In this document: positions 53,638 through 62,712 of the stretch, piece after piece
Numbering within the stretch: position 1 is the stretch's first letter
Layout: every line of letters starts with the position of its first letter
Source of the DNA: Mariniflexile fucanivorans
GTDB lineage: Bacteria > Bacteroidota > Bacteroidia > Flavobacteriales > Flavobacteriaceae
NCBI RefSeq assembly: GCF_004341235.1
Contig: NZ_SLUP01000002.1
Span: 372,001 to 436,000, forward strand
Length of the DNA: 64,000 bases
Direction of reading: 5' to 3'
Position numbers and translations under genes: made by a program
The notes under the pieces: model-generated
What the model saw: the letters and a program-made list of their open reading frames with translations, nothing else
Databases searched by the model: none
What the model was told of the DNA's origin: nothing

Positions 53638-55071
53638 TTATTCAAGTGTTATTTTAGCATTTTTGTATTTTAGGAGATACGACTCTAAATTGTAATCCCT
53701 TATCTTTATCTGATTTCCAATATTTAATATATTATTGTCAAAAGAAGCTTCATAAGAATATTTACCTATTTGTAATTGCGATATTTTATTATTTTTTACT
53801 TTATAATAACAGGGAATTTCATCAATCAGTTTTACAAGGTCACTGTTAGACTTATTCAACTTAATTGTTATATCATCTGGTAGCGGTTTAGGGTTAATTT
53901 CTTTTAATTTACAGTGATAAGTGTAATAATCAAAATAATTACTTTTATGTGGCGATATTGTGAAAACATAAGGAGCTGTTCTAATTTGCCATTCAATAAA
54001 AGCTTTCAAATTTATATTTTGATTATCTTCCAAAATAACACCAACTTCAAATCCATTTTTCAATCCATGATTGCCATCAATATTTGCGGTAAAAATCATA
54101 CTTTGCTCTGGAGTAATAATCCCTTTAGAATGATTAAAAACATCTCCATAAATTATACAACCCAAATTTGCTAACTGGGTGCATCCTTCTAAATGATCTG
54201 CTCTATAATTCATTCCTCTTGAAAAAATATAAACGCTAAACCCTTTTTTTAAAACAGACCTGAGAGCGCCAATAAATTCTGGTAAACTATTTAGGCCTAC
54301 AATATTATAAGTAGATAAAAACACATCTCCAGAAGAATTTTCAATAGTTTTAACTATTTCATCATATAAGGATTGATTATAATCCTCAAAAGTGAATTTT
54401 AATTTTGATTTAATCTCTAAAACTTTTGTGTTTTCAGAAATATTTTGTCGTCTTGAAACAACAAACTGTTTATTTAAATTTGCTGTTATGAACCTTGTAT
54501 ATTCTGTGCCATTTTGAAAAATTTCATCAAAAAGTCTATCCAAATGATTTAAGGCTTTTGTATCACTTATAAAAATTCCAGTTTCAGGATTACTGGTTAA
54601 AGATGGCGTAGTTATGTTGGCACTTGTTAATAATCCTTTTTCTTTATCTGAAATGATAAACTTTGCATGTGCTGTTCTCGTTGCTCTAACGTGTGCACCA
54701 TTTGAATAAAGTTTTTTAACTATATCTAAATGAACTTGATTGAAGTTTTCAATCATTTCCTCTTCAGACAATAGTGAAGTCGAAAATTTTGAATCATCTA
54801 ATTGGGTTAAAATAAAAACAGCAACATTCGAATTCTTTAAAACCCTCTCAATTTCTTCGTAAATTTCATGGTCTGTAATAATAAATGAACATAATTTTAT
54901 AGATGCCTTTGAGTTTCTTATTAACTCGATGATTTCTGTTTTTATTGAATTTTGACTAGGTAATGTGACAAAAAAATCATCTCGCTCTAACCATGGATTG
55001 TTATTTCTATCTTCATTCAGAACGAAATACCCACCTTTAAATTTACCCTTATCGTTTATTATATTATTCAT
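53638..55071 (-). CDS. Phospholipase-D-family protein with two HKD-like sites
   Basis: 477-aa protein with a duplicated PLD fold. The first site is complete: HAKFIISDKEKG (His135, Lys137, Asp142), then SAN (150-152). The second has His314 and Lys316 in NHSKGIITPEQS but no Asp at the expected position 321, then TAN (328-330). PLD-fold enzymes are phosphodiesterases and many defence members are nucleases; similar PLD proteins occur in DISARM (DrmC) and other systems. The C-terminal 100 residues are beta-rich without a known domain. It lies 4 bp after the winged-helix gene. Confidence 0.8.
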   Translation of the reverse strand: MNNIINDKGKFKGGYFVLNEDRNNNPWLERDDFFVTLPSQNSIKTEIIELIRNSKASIKLCSFIITDHEIYEEIERVLKNSNVAVFILTQLDDSKFSTSLLSEEEMIENFNQVHLDIVKKLYSNGAHVRATRTAHAKFIISDKEKGLLTSANITTPSLTSNPETGIFISDTKALNHLDRLFDEIFQNGTEYTRFITANLNKQFVVSRRQNISENTKVLEIKSKLKFTFEDYNQSLYDEIVKTIENSSGDVFLSTYNIVGLNSLPEFIGALRSVLKKGFSVYIFSRGMNYRADHLEGCTQLANLGCIIYGDVFNHSKGIITPEQSMIFTANIDGNHGLKNGFEVGVILEDNQNINLKAFIEWQIRTAPYVFTISPHKSNYFDYYTYHCKLKEINPKPLPDDITIKLNKSNSDLVKLIDEIPCYYKVKNNKISQLQIGKYSYEASFDNNILNIGNQIKIRDYNLESYLLKYKNAKITLE

Positions 55072-55075
55072 TGAT

Positions 55076-56395
55076 TTATTCTTCTATATGCATATGTTTG
55101 TTGATATCAATCTTTTCGAGTAACTCAAACTCTTCGAGTAAAACTAAAGCTTGTCTGTAGTTTTTATAACTAAACAATCTTTCAGTAATGTGACTTATTT
55201 CCAGCTTTTTATCTATAGCATCTTTCAAAAAATTATTTATTTCTAATAAATTATATACGAATGTTGAATCTGTTTTAAATGAAATAAAGACTATCCAAAT
55301 ACCATTATTAACTGATATTCTTTGATACTCTCTACCTCTCTCTAAATTCCTTAATAACTGACTTCTATTTGATTTTTGGTTCAGTAGTAATTCTTCAGTA
55401 ATATTTATTCCAATTTCAAACTTGGTATTGATAATCTCTTCTTCAGATGAAAACTTCACATTATAAAGCTTACTTAAAGCCAATTTTAAATCCTCACTAG
55501 TTATAAATTGAAGTTTATCTTCAACATTCTCCTTATCAATTTCTACCCAATTGGATACAAATGCGAATTTATCGTTCTCACTTTTATCCTTCCATGTATC
55601 AATTCTTAATTCAAGTTTTTGAATTTGATTTTTGATTTTTGATGCAAAAGACCTTATTTTTTCAAAATCGCCTACATTAGAAAAGCCATCAATAATCTCT
55701 CTATATGGCTTATTATCCTTAATCATTAAACCCACTAAAATAGGCATTGACATTTTGGTAAAATCAATCGTTTCAATTACCTCTAGACCTAATGGTATTG
55801 CCCAAAACTCCCTATCATTTTGATGAATATTAAATATGTTTTCAAGGACTTTTTCTTTATTCAATGGTTCATGAACAATATTGGGTTTGAATGGCTTGTA
55901 CGAAATTGTATCACCTTTTGAATTCGTGTAATATGTAAATTCGTTTTCATTAAAAAAAGATTTTAGATACTTAGTAGAATATAGTTCATTGCTTAAAGGC
56001 TTAAAGTCTATACCATCCAAATAAAAATTATGCTGTCGCTTTTGAAATCTCTTCTCTGTAGCATTAATCAAAATATCTTTTCCTCTCTCGGTAACAGTAA
56101 ATTTATTTTCTCCTTCAATCAAATCTTCTGATTTCATTTGCTGAATTCTCAATTCAATACCTCTTTTTTGAACACTTAAAAAATTTGCAATATCAAAAGC
56201 AGACATGCTATTGTTTAAAAGAATACATTTAATAATTGCTCTATCTAATTTTTCTAATGGGTCTGGTGTACTATCTAAAATGGTTGCATGAATACAATAA
56301 ATAGGATATTGCAGGTAAGCAATTGATTTTAATTCAATGCCCTCTTCTTTTTTAACTTGATAATACCTTTCTATGTCTAAATTAAATAATGCCAT
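55076..56395 (-). CDS. Winged-helix-containing protein of unknown function
   Basis: 439-aa protein I cannot name. Residues 45-110 form a winged helix (RAIIKCILLNNSMSAFDIAN, then FLSVQKRGIELRIQQMKSED and FTVTERGKDIL). The rest (120-439) is a mixed domain with a conserved-looking EFWAIPLGLEVIETIDF (about 196-212) and a helical C-terminus. It shares one base with the helicase stop (TAATG) and is 4 bp from the PLD gene, so it is a core cassette component. It could be a DNA-binding adaptor for the helicase or the operon regulator. Confidence 0.6.
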   Translation of the reverse strand: MALFNLDIERYYQVKKEEGIELKSIAYLQYPIYCIHATILDSTPDPLEKLDRAIIKCILLNNSMSAFDIANFLSVQKRGIELRIQQMKSEDLIEGENKFTVTERGKDILINATEKRFQKRQHNFYLDGIDFKPLSNELYSTKYLKSFFNENEFTYYTNSKGDTISYKPFKPNIVHEPLNKEKVLENIFNIHQNDREFWAIPLGLEVIETIDFTKMSMPILVGLMIKDNKPYREIIDGFSNVGDFEKIRSFASKIKNQIQKLELRIDTWKDKSENDKFAFVSNWVEIDKENVEDKLQFITSEDLKLALSKLYNVKFSSEEEIINTKFEIGINITEELLLNQKSNRSQLLRNLERGREYQRISVNNGIWIVFISFKTDSTFVYNLLEINNFLKDAIDKKLEISHITERLFSYKNYRQALVLLEEFELLEKIDINKHMHIEE

Positions 56396-59300
56396 TAACC
56401 TCTTATTAATTTAAGTGATACTTGTTTCTTTGATTTATTAACTTCATCGATTGAAACATAAAGCACCATTCCTTTTTTATATTCTTCTTTAAAATTTCTT
56501 CTCGCACTAAATGGTAAGTTTGAGTAATGTAAAAGCCCTGTTATTCCTTCTACAATTTCCACAAACAAACCATAATCAACTATATTCTCAACTTTACCAA
56601 TAAACTTTTCTCCTCTTTTAAAACTTATGTTGTCCCATGGGTTTGGTTGAGTTTGCTTCAATCCGAGCGATACCTGCTTCTTTTTTAAGTCGTAATTTAA
56701 AATCTTAACTTTAACATCCTCATTTATTTCAACCACATCACTAGGTTGATTTACTTTAGACCAACTTAAATCTGATATATAAACAAGACCATCAAGATTA
56801 CCTAATGAAACAAACGCACCATAACTCTCTAACCTCTTAATTCTTCCTTCAATGATACTCCCTTTCTTATTTTTTTCCATAAAAATTTCAAACGGTGATT
56901 TTAAATCAGTGTAATCGGTTAATTCAACAAAATTTCCGATTTTATCAATTTTACTTAAATCCACTAATCTTGAAAATAATCCTGTATAGTCAAACAAAGT
57001 ATCATAGTGGCTTCTTGGGTCTGTTAGTGTCTCTGAATTACCAACTAGAATTAATTTCTTTTTAGCTCGTGAAAAAGCAACATTTAATCTTCTTGCATCA
57101 TCTAGAAAACCAACTTTTTTGTTTCGTTGATCTGGTGATGCAGCTCTGGTAAAGCTGAAAACGATTACATCAAACTCCATTCCTTGAAAAGAGTCTAATG
57201 TAGAAACTTCTATTAAATGTGAGTTATTATCATGTTCTTTCAGGAATTTTTTAATATGCTTTACTTGTGATTTATATGGTGCCACAACAGCAAAATCATT
57301 TGATGTAAGCCCTGATTCAAGAAGTTTAGGTATAACTAAATTACTAATACAATACGCTTCGGAGTCGTTTTGAGCAGAAAAACCATCAAAACTTTCATAA
57401 GAGTTTTGTGCACTTGATGTATTTATGAAAATCACTTCTTTTTCAAAAGGACTTGGTAGCTTTAAAGTATTTCCAAAAGTATGCTCTCCCATTTTAACTT
57501 TACCTTCATAAAAAGAATCTGAAATAAATTCTCCAATGTGAGGGTGCATTCTATGCTGGTAATTTAGTAATTCCTTATTTTCTACGGGAAAAAGTTTGTT
57601 TTTAATTCTCGTCACAAGAAATTCAAAAAATGAAGTTTTTAAGGCATGTTGAATATCTTCTTTCAAAAAATTCTTGCCATATTTGGATAAAGGAAAACTT
57701 GTAGCCTCTTTTTCATCAAGTAAGCTTCCATCGATATACGGTGGCAATTGCATTTGGTCACCCACAAGAATTACTTTTTTTGCCATTGAGATTGCAGCTA
57801 GAGTTTCCGAAATATTAGCCTTGCCTGCTTCATCAATGATAACAGTATCAAATTTTAAATTATATTCATTTAATTCTCTATCCGTTCTAACACCAATACA
57901 AGTTGCAAAAGCCACATCAATGGATTTATATAAAAGTGGTTTGATTAATATCTCTTTTTCATGAGATAAGTTTTTTCTCCATTCAATTAATAAGCTTTTC
58001 AACCCACTTAAGAATGTGAATGATGTTTTAGACAGCATTTCTAAAAATTCATAATTCTTATTGAGTAATACCTCTTTGAAATTTTCTCTATAATTAGCAC
58101 TATTTTCTGATATAATTTTCTTAAGAGCAGGTCTTACCGCAATAAACTCAACATCTCCACCTTGTGTTAATAGGTAATCTATTTGATTAATGTTTGTTAT
58201 AATTAATTTTTCAAAATCTTCCGAATAAACTTCGATCAAATTATCGATTTGATATTGTCTTAAATCTTCCTTTATCCTTTGAGCATTTCCAAGTCTTATA
58301 CAGGTTATGGCTTTATTTCTTGACACTTTCTCAAGTACATTATCAACTGCAATATGGGTTTGACTAGCAACAAGAATTTTTTCTCCTTTAGATATTAATT
58401 GCTCAACTACCTCTGCTATAACCGTAGTTTTACCGGTTCCTGGGGGGCCTTGTATCAAAAAAACATTGTTATTCCCAACTGCTTTTTTAACCGCCTTAAC
58501 TTGATTATTATTTGGCTGTTTCTTTTCTGTTTCCTCCAGAAGTTTATTTATATAAGATAAATTAATTTCTTCAGGCGGTTTTATTTTATCAGGTCTTACT
58601 AGCAATGATTCAATATGGTCTAAATTTAATTTCTTATCAAAAAAATCTCGAATAACTTCTCTTTGAACTTGATATTGACGAAGGGAAACCTTTGGCTCTA
58701 TGTAAAATCCTTTATCCAAAATATCTAGAGGTTTATTGAGGTATTTTAAGTGTAATTTGGTTTTGTCATTAGATGCTTCAACTATGGCATCACAGAAAAT
58801 AACTAATTCTTTATCTCTGTTTTCTCTATGAGACATTTCTTCCGTTCTAATAGCTACCATCTGATTTTCATCACCATTTTCTACAAATAAATCATCTAAA
58901 TCAAAATGTATCTCAATAGCAGTTTCAGTAATTGTATTAGGTATTACCTTATAACTACCTACAAAAACCCTAGCCGTTTCATTACCCTTTCTTTCAATAT
59001 CCAACTGATATTCTAAAAATTTATCGAAAATAGAAATGGAAAGTCCTTCTTCTCTTAAAATAGCTCCCGACTCCTTTTTTAATCTATTCAGAGCTTCAAA
59101 TGCCAATACTTTATTTTGAATTTTTAAAAAATTATCTATTTGACTGGACTCCAATGGTTTTGGATCTAAAGGCGATAATACTCTAACTTTACTATTTAGT
59201 AAAAAAGTTCCTTTATTTAAATTCCTCTCCTTATTTAATGAGTCCTTTTTCTTTGTTCTCTCTAAAGACAAATTAGTCACTAAAAAACTAATTTCATCAT

Positions 59301-60606
59301 AATCTGTGGTCACTAAACCTGACAGATAAACCTTTTCATTAAACAAAATCCAATTATTCTTAATACTTTCTTCACTTTTATCATACCAAGTATTTAATCT
59401 AACCCAATACTTTTGCTCTTCTAAAAACTTTAAGGCTTCTTTTTCAGTCGAATTTTCACCCATAAAAGGTAGTAAGGCATTTTTAAAATCATTCTCCCAT
59501 GCTTTTGTATTAAAATCAAAACTCACAATTAATGTTTTCTTAAGACTTAAAGCACTTGAAAACAATTTGTTGTCTTCTTCAAACCACTTTAAAACATTTT
59601 CACGGTCTTCTTTGTTTGCAACGGAATAATAAATTGATCTTTTGAACGTAGCTACCGATTTTAAATCCAAATCTTGAGTTTGAAAATCCTCATTATCAGT
59701 TGCAATTTCATCATCTAATTCAACTTCTTCATGAATTCCTAATCTTAAAAACTGATTGACTTCATCCCTACCATTTAAAATAAGATTTAAGGAATCACCA
59801 ATTTTAAAAACCGACCTTTGATCAGAAGTTATATTAATAATACCAAAAAGTTCTTCTTTATATTTTACAATTAGCTTGTTAATTAATATTTCCTCAATGA
59901 CACCATTTAGTTTTTGGTTAATCTTGAGATTACTCCATATTCTTTTTTCGCTTGGCCGTTCATAAAAATGTTTTCTACTTACAATAACATTCTTATTTAA
60001 TTCATTCTCGACCACTACAACTTTTATTCTATACCCTACTTTTAGATCAGAAAATATTTTTTGAGAATTGAAAATATTCCAAGATAAATTTTGAAGAGGA
60101 AGAATTGCTTTTTGTTTATTAAAGAAATCAACAATAATCAATGAAGGATATATTATTTCAATAATATCGGTTTCGATTACGGTACCTCTTTCGATCACTG
60201 CAGCTGTTTCTACCTCATCAATATTATCGCTATTATGTTTTAAACTATTAGCATAATTCACTAATTCCTTATAATTCTCTATTGAAATTTTTGCATTCGG
60301 ACTAGTTTCAATTTCTACATTAATTTCATCGAAATATTTTATTGCTTGATGCAAAGAAATATTTAATTCCCTTAAAACTTTATTTAACCTGATAAAATTA
60401 TATTGAGGTTTATTGATAGACTTTAAATTAACCGCTCTATCAAAAGTTTGTTCTGTTCCTACAATAGGCTTTTTCACAAGTTCAAAGTAGACAAAATCTC
60501 CAATGTTAAAATCTTTAAATTCTTTAAATATATAAGAGACTCTTTTATCGAGATCATATTCGATAAAACCCAAATTTGAACTTATTTTAATTATTTCGCC
60601 TTCCAT
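56395..60606 (-). CDS. UPF1-like SF1 helicase with N- and C-terminal S1/OB domains
   Basis: 1403-aa protein (an in-frame GTG at 60627 would add 7 residues; I prefer the ATG at 60606, which begins MEGEIIKISSNLGFIEYD, an OB start). OB/S1-like strands occupy about residues 1-60 and 140-290. The SF1 core follows: GPPGTGKTT, DEAGK, GDQMQLPP, NYQHRMHP, TLDSFQGMEFDVIVFSF and RRLNVAFSRAKKKL, the UPF1/DNA2-type set. Two classical S1 domains end the protein (KGSIIEGRIKRLESYGAFVS and RGEKFIGKVENIVDYGLFVE, last 155 residues). RNA or RNA-DNA hybrid recognition is inferred from S1. First gene of the cassette, behind its own candidate promoter. Confidence 0.87.
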   Translation of the reverse strand: MEGEIIKISSNLGFIEYDLDKRVSYIFKEFKDFNIGDFVYFELVKKPIVGTEQTFDRAVNLKSINKPQYNFIRLNKVLRELNISLHQAIKYFDEINVEIETSPNAKISIENYKELVNYANSLKHNSDNIDEVETAAVIERGTVIETDIIEIIYPSLIIVDFFNKQKAILPLQNLSWNIFNSQKIFSDLKVGYRIKVVVVENELNKNVIVSRKHFYERPSEKRIWSNLKINQKLNGVIEEILINKLIVKYKEELFGIINITSDQRSVFKIGDSLNLILNGRDEVNQFLRLGIHEEVELDDEIATDNEDFQTQDLDLKSVATFKRSIYYSVANKEDRENVLKWFEEDNKLFSSALSLKKTLIVSFDFNTKAWENDFKNALLPFMGENSTEKEALKFLEEQKYWVRLNTWYDKSEESIKNNWILFNEKVYLSGLVTTDYDEISFLVTNLSLERTKKKDSLNKERNLNKGTFLLNSKVRVLSPLDPKPLESSQIDNFLKIQNKVLAFEALNRLKKESGAILREEGLSISIFDKFLEYQLDIERKGNETARVFVGSYKVIPNTITETAIEIHFDLDDLFVENGDENQMVAIRTEEMSHRENRDKELVIFCDAIVEASNDKTKLHLKYLNKPLDILDKGFYIEPKVSLRQYQVQREVIRDFFDKKLNLDHIESLLVRPDKIKPPEEINLSYINKLLEETEKKQPNNNQVKAVKKAVGNNNVFLIQGPPGTGKTTVIAEVVEQLISKGEKILVASQTHIAVDNVLEKVSRNKAITCIRLGNAQRIKEDLRQYQIDNLIEVYSEDFEKLIITNINQIDYLLTQGGDVEFIAVRPALKKIISENSANYRENFKEVLLNKNYEFLEMLSKTSFTFLSGLKSLLIEWRKNLSHEKEILIKPLLYKSIDVAFATCIGVRTDRELNEYNLKFDTVIIDEAGKANISETLAAISMAKKVILVGDQMQLPPYIDGSLLDEKEATSFPLSKYGKNFLKEDIQHALKTSFFEFLVTRIKNKLFPVENKELLNYQHRMHPHIGEFISDSFYEGKVKMGEHTFGNTLKLPSPFEKEVIFINTSSAQNSYESFDGFSAQNDSEAYCISNLVIPKLLESGLTSNDFAVVAPYKSQVKHIKKFLKEHDNNSHLIEVSTLDSFQGMEFDVIVFSFTRAASPDQRNKKVGFLDDARRLNVAFSRAKKKLILVGNSETLTDPRSHYDTLFDYTGLFSRLVDLSKIDKIGNFVELTDYTDLKSPFEIFMEKNKKGSIIEGRIKRLESYGAFVSLGNLDGLVYISDLSWSKVNQPSDVVEINEDVKVKILNYDLKKKQVSLGLKQTQPNPWDNISFKRGEKFIGKVENIVDYGLFVEIVEGITGLLHYSNLPFSARRNFKEEYKKGMVLYVSIDEVNKSKKQVSLKLIRG

Positions 60607-60627
60607 AAATTGATAAAAAAAAGACAC

Positions 60628-60685
60628 CTAAATACGTAATATTTAGATTATGTTATAAAATTAGCAAGTATGTATGCAGTACAAA
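60628..60685 (-). promoter_or_regulatory. Candidate promoter and palindromic operator of the helicase cassette
   Basis: On the minus strand TTTG (60685-60682) and TAATTTTA (60663-60656) are 18 nt apart, close to the Bacteroidota -33/-7 pattern (last G replaced by A). A perfect 7-bp inverted repeat CTAAATA-CGTAA-TATTTAG (60628-60646) lies right after the predicted transcription start. The cassette may therefore be transcribed and repressed independently of BREX. Confidence 0.42.
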
Positions 60686-60697
60686 TGCATAAAAGAT

Positions 60698-62710
60698 TTA
60701 CAATTTCAAATACGTCACCTCACAAGACTTACACTTTCTTCTGGTTTGATCCAATTCAGCAACATTAAAACGCCCCTCTATCTTTTCAAAAATGTCTAAG
60801 CCTCTGCCAAGAGTAATTTTCCAACCATTATCTGCTGCAATAAAACGGTCATGATGTTGTTCTAACCTATAAGTCAAATTGATTCCTAATTCTAAGACAC
60901 TTGAAATCAACTCTTCAAAATAGCCTATTGATTCATTGATGTATTCTTCATTATTCCACGATATAACTTCAAGATTAATTTCTTGCTCAGGACCTTTATT
61001 ATTACCTAGCATGACACAAAACTCCAATAAGTTATTGAACTGATATGGCATCCGGATATATGGGTCTTGTATTGTAATATTCTCCGCTGTTTTTAGATAC
61101 TCAGCAAATAGTTTTTTATAGGATATACCTGTTTGATTGTCTTTTAAAATAACCTGATGCGGTTTTAACTGTATAATTGGTTTTACAACTTCTGAATGCC
61201 CATCCTCAATTTTTGAGTCTTCTTGCACCTCAATTGCGGCCTTATAATTTAAATTTTCTAAAGTTTCAGGAAACACCTCTTTTCCAGAAGAATGTATGGT
61301 ATATTTAAACTCTACAGGTTCCGACCTGAAGGTTTCATCAATGATGTATAATTGATCTTTTACGCGTTTCCTACCTTCGATACTAAAGTCCAATAATTCA
61401 AAAATTTCTTCGTCTGTTAGTATTTGGTTAGGATAAATAATTTTCACCAAACCAGAAAATGTTTTTCTAATGGCCGTTTTATCTCTCGTTGTTAATGATC
61501 CATCTAAAGACACTTTATCATCTAATATTGCTGAGAAATCAGACTTTCGCATTTCACGAAGCAATTCTGCTAAATAATCCACGATAAAACCATATTCCGA
61601 CGAGAAAACAGATGTTTTTAAAATGCGAACCTCCCAACCAGGAATATACATATGCATTCTATCTAAAAAAGCACCTTTTAAATAGCCTTCTGGAATGGAT
61701 TCAAACAAATGAGAGTTTTTCAACATATAAGGCACATTGTGCTTTGTGTTCCCAATAAAAGCCATGGAAGCCGTTGCTTGATAGGTTTCTTTACCACGGT
61801 TAAAACTTTGGTTAGCCATATAGTTTTGCATGATTTTTACCAAATCTCCGTCGGTTCGCTTCCCTCCTTTTTCTTGTTCAAATTCATCCAAGGCAACTAC
61901 GTCCCAATAACCCACTAAACCAATAGCTCCTTTTCCTGTATTATTAACAAAAAGTCTAGCCTTTGAAACATCACCACCTGAAACTAAGACACCATGTGGT
62001 GACAATTCAGAAAATATATGTGACTTCCCTGTACCTTTTGGTCCAAGTTCTATAAAGTTATAGTTATTCTCAACGTGAGGAATTAAGCGTGATAACTGAA
62101 TAAACTTATCGCGTTTATTAAAGTATTCTGGATTCAATCCAATACTATGCATTAATAAATCCAGCCATTCATCAGTTGTAAATTCTTTTCTTAAACCTAC
62201 ATATTCTGATAAGTTTATATTAGCTACTTGAATAGGTTTTAAATCTATTATCATCCATCTCATATTTATATCATCAGCATGAGAATAGCCAACAGTTAGA
62301 ATACACCAGACTCCACCACCACTTAATAATTTAGGATTATCCAATACCATCTGATCTGCAATAGGGACTTTGCGTATACCTAGACTAGCAAAATCCGCCT
62401 CATACATATTTGCTTGCGCATCGTTTAAGGTCACATTTATCTTATCTATAATTTTATAGCTTCCGGTATTTCGTATTCTTGCCTTTACGAGTTCCGCATC
62501 CGACCTATGTACATAATTATTCTGTATCACATTTCTAACCGTCTCTACACCTGTATTTATGATTTCATCATCATCAATAGCACAATGTTGACCTAATAAA
62601 TATTCTAATACATAAGCAGGAACAGGATTGTTACCCTTTACCAATGCTGTTAAATCTTTTCTAACAACCTTCCCTTCAAAGTGCTTTAATATTTTCTCTT
62701 TTAATTCCAT
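60698..62710 (-). CDS. brxL: BREX protein BrxL with a C-terminal MIT_C-like domain
   Basis: 670-aa AAA+ protein of the BREX phage-defence system. The N-terminal domain (residues 1-180) precedes Walker A LGPKGTGKSHIF (about 222-233), Walker B DVVALDEFEQE (about 270-280) and an arginine-finger region FLDRMHMYIPGW. Residues about 505-670 do not look like a Lon-type protease end. They read TGISYKKLFAEYL, IQDPYIRMPYQFNNLLEFC and HDRFIAADNGWKITLGRGLD, which closely match the MIT_C (PLD-fold) domain of eukaryotic MITD1 as I remember it. A CKSC pair is at the end. It is 2 bp from pglZ. Confidence 0.85.
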   Translation of the reverse strand: MELKEKILKHFEGKVVRKDLTALVKGNNPVPAYVLEYLLGQHCAIDDDEIINTGVETVRNVIQNNYVHRSDAELVKARIRNTGSYKIIDKINVTLNDAQANMYEADFASLGIRKVPIADQMVLDNPKLLSGGGVWCILTVGYSHADDINMRWMIIDLKPIQVANINLSEYVGLRKEFTTDEWLDLLMHSIGLNPEYFNKRDKFIQLSRLIPHVENNYNFIELGPKGTGKSHIFSELSPHGVLVSGGDVSKARLFVNNTGKGAIGLVGYWDVVALDEFEQEKGGKRTDGDLVKIMQNYMANQSFNRGKETYQATASMAFIGNTKHNVPYMLKNSHLFESIPEGYLKGAFLDRMHMYIPGWEVRILKTSVFSSEYGFIVDYLAELLREMRKSDFSAILDDKVSLDGSLTTRDKTAIRKTFSGLVKIIYPNQILTDEEIFELLDFSIEGRKRVKDQLYIIDETFRSEPVEFKYTIHSSGKEVFPETLENLNYKAAIEVQEDSKIEDGHSEVVKPIIQLKPHQVILKDNQTGISYKKLFAEYLKTAENITIQDPYIRMPYQFNNLLEFCVMLGNNKGPEQEINLEVISWNNEEYINESIGYFEELISSVLELGINLTYRLEQHHDRFIAADNGWKITLGRGLDIFEKIEGRFNVAELDQTRRKCKSCEVTYLKL

Positions 62711-62712
62711 AA

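Noticed and set aside
57674-57964. 96-codon plus-strand frame opposite the helicase
   Set aside because: It covers the conserved helicase motif II-III region on the other strand, and its length is explained by that coding sequence.
51982-60627. Reading the CARF cassette as part of a type III CRISPR-Cas locus
   Set aside because: No repeat-spacer array, Cas10, Cas7-type or Csm/Cmr subunit was seen in the window, and the neighbouring genes are BREX and ICE genes.
51982-60627. Calling the cassette DISARM because it has a helicase and a PLD protein
   Set aside because: There is no DrmB (DUF1998) gene and no DISARM-type methyltransferase, and the helicase is a UPF1-like SF1 protein with S1 domains, not the DrmA type.
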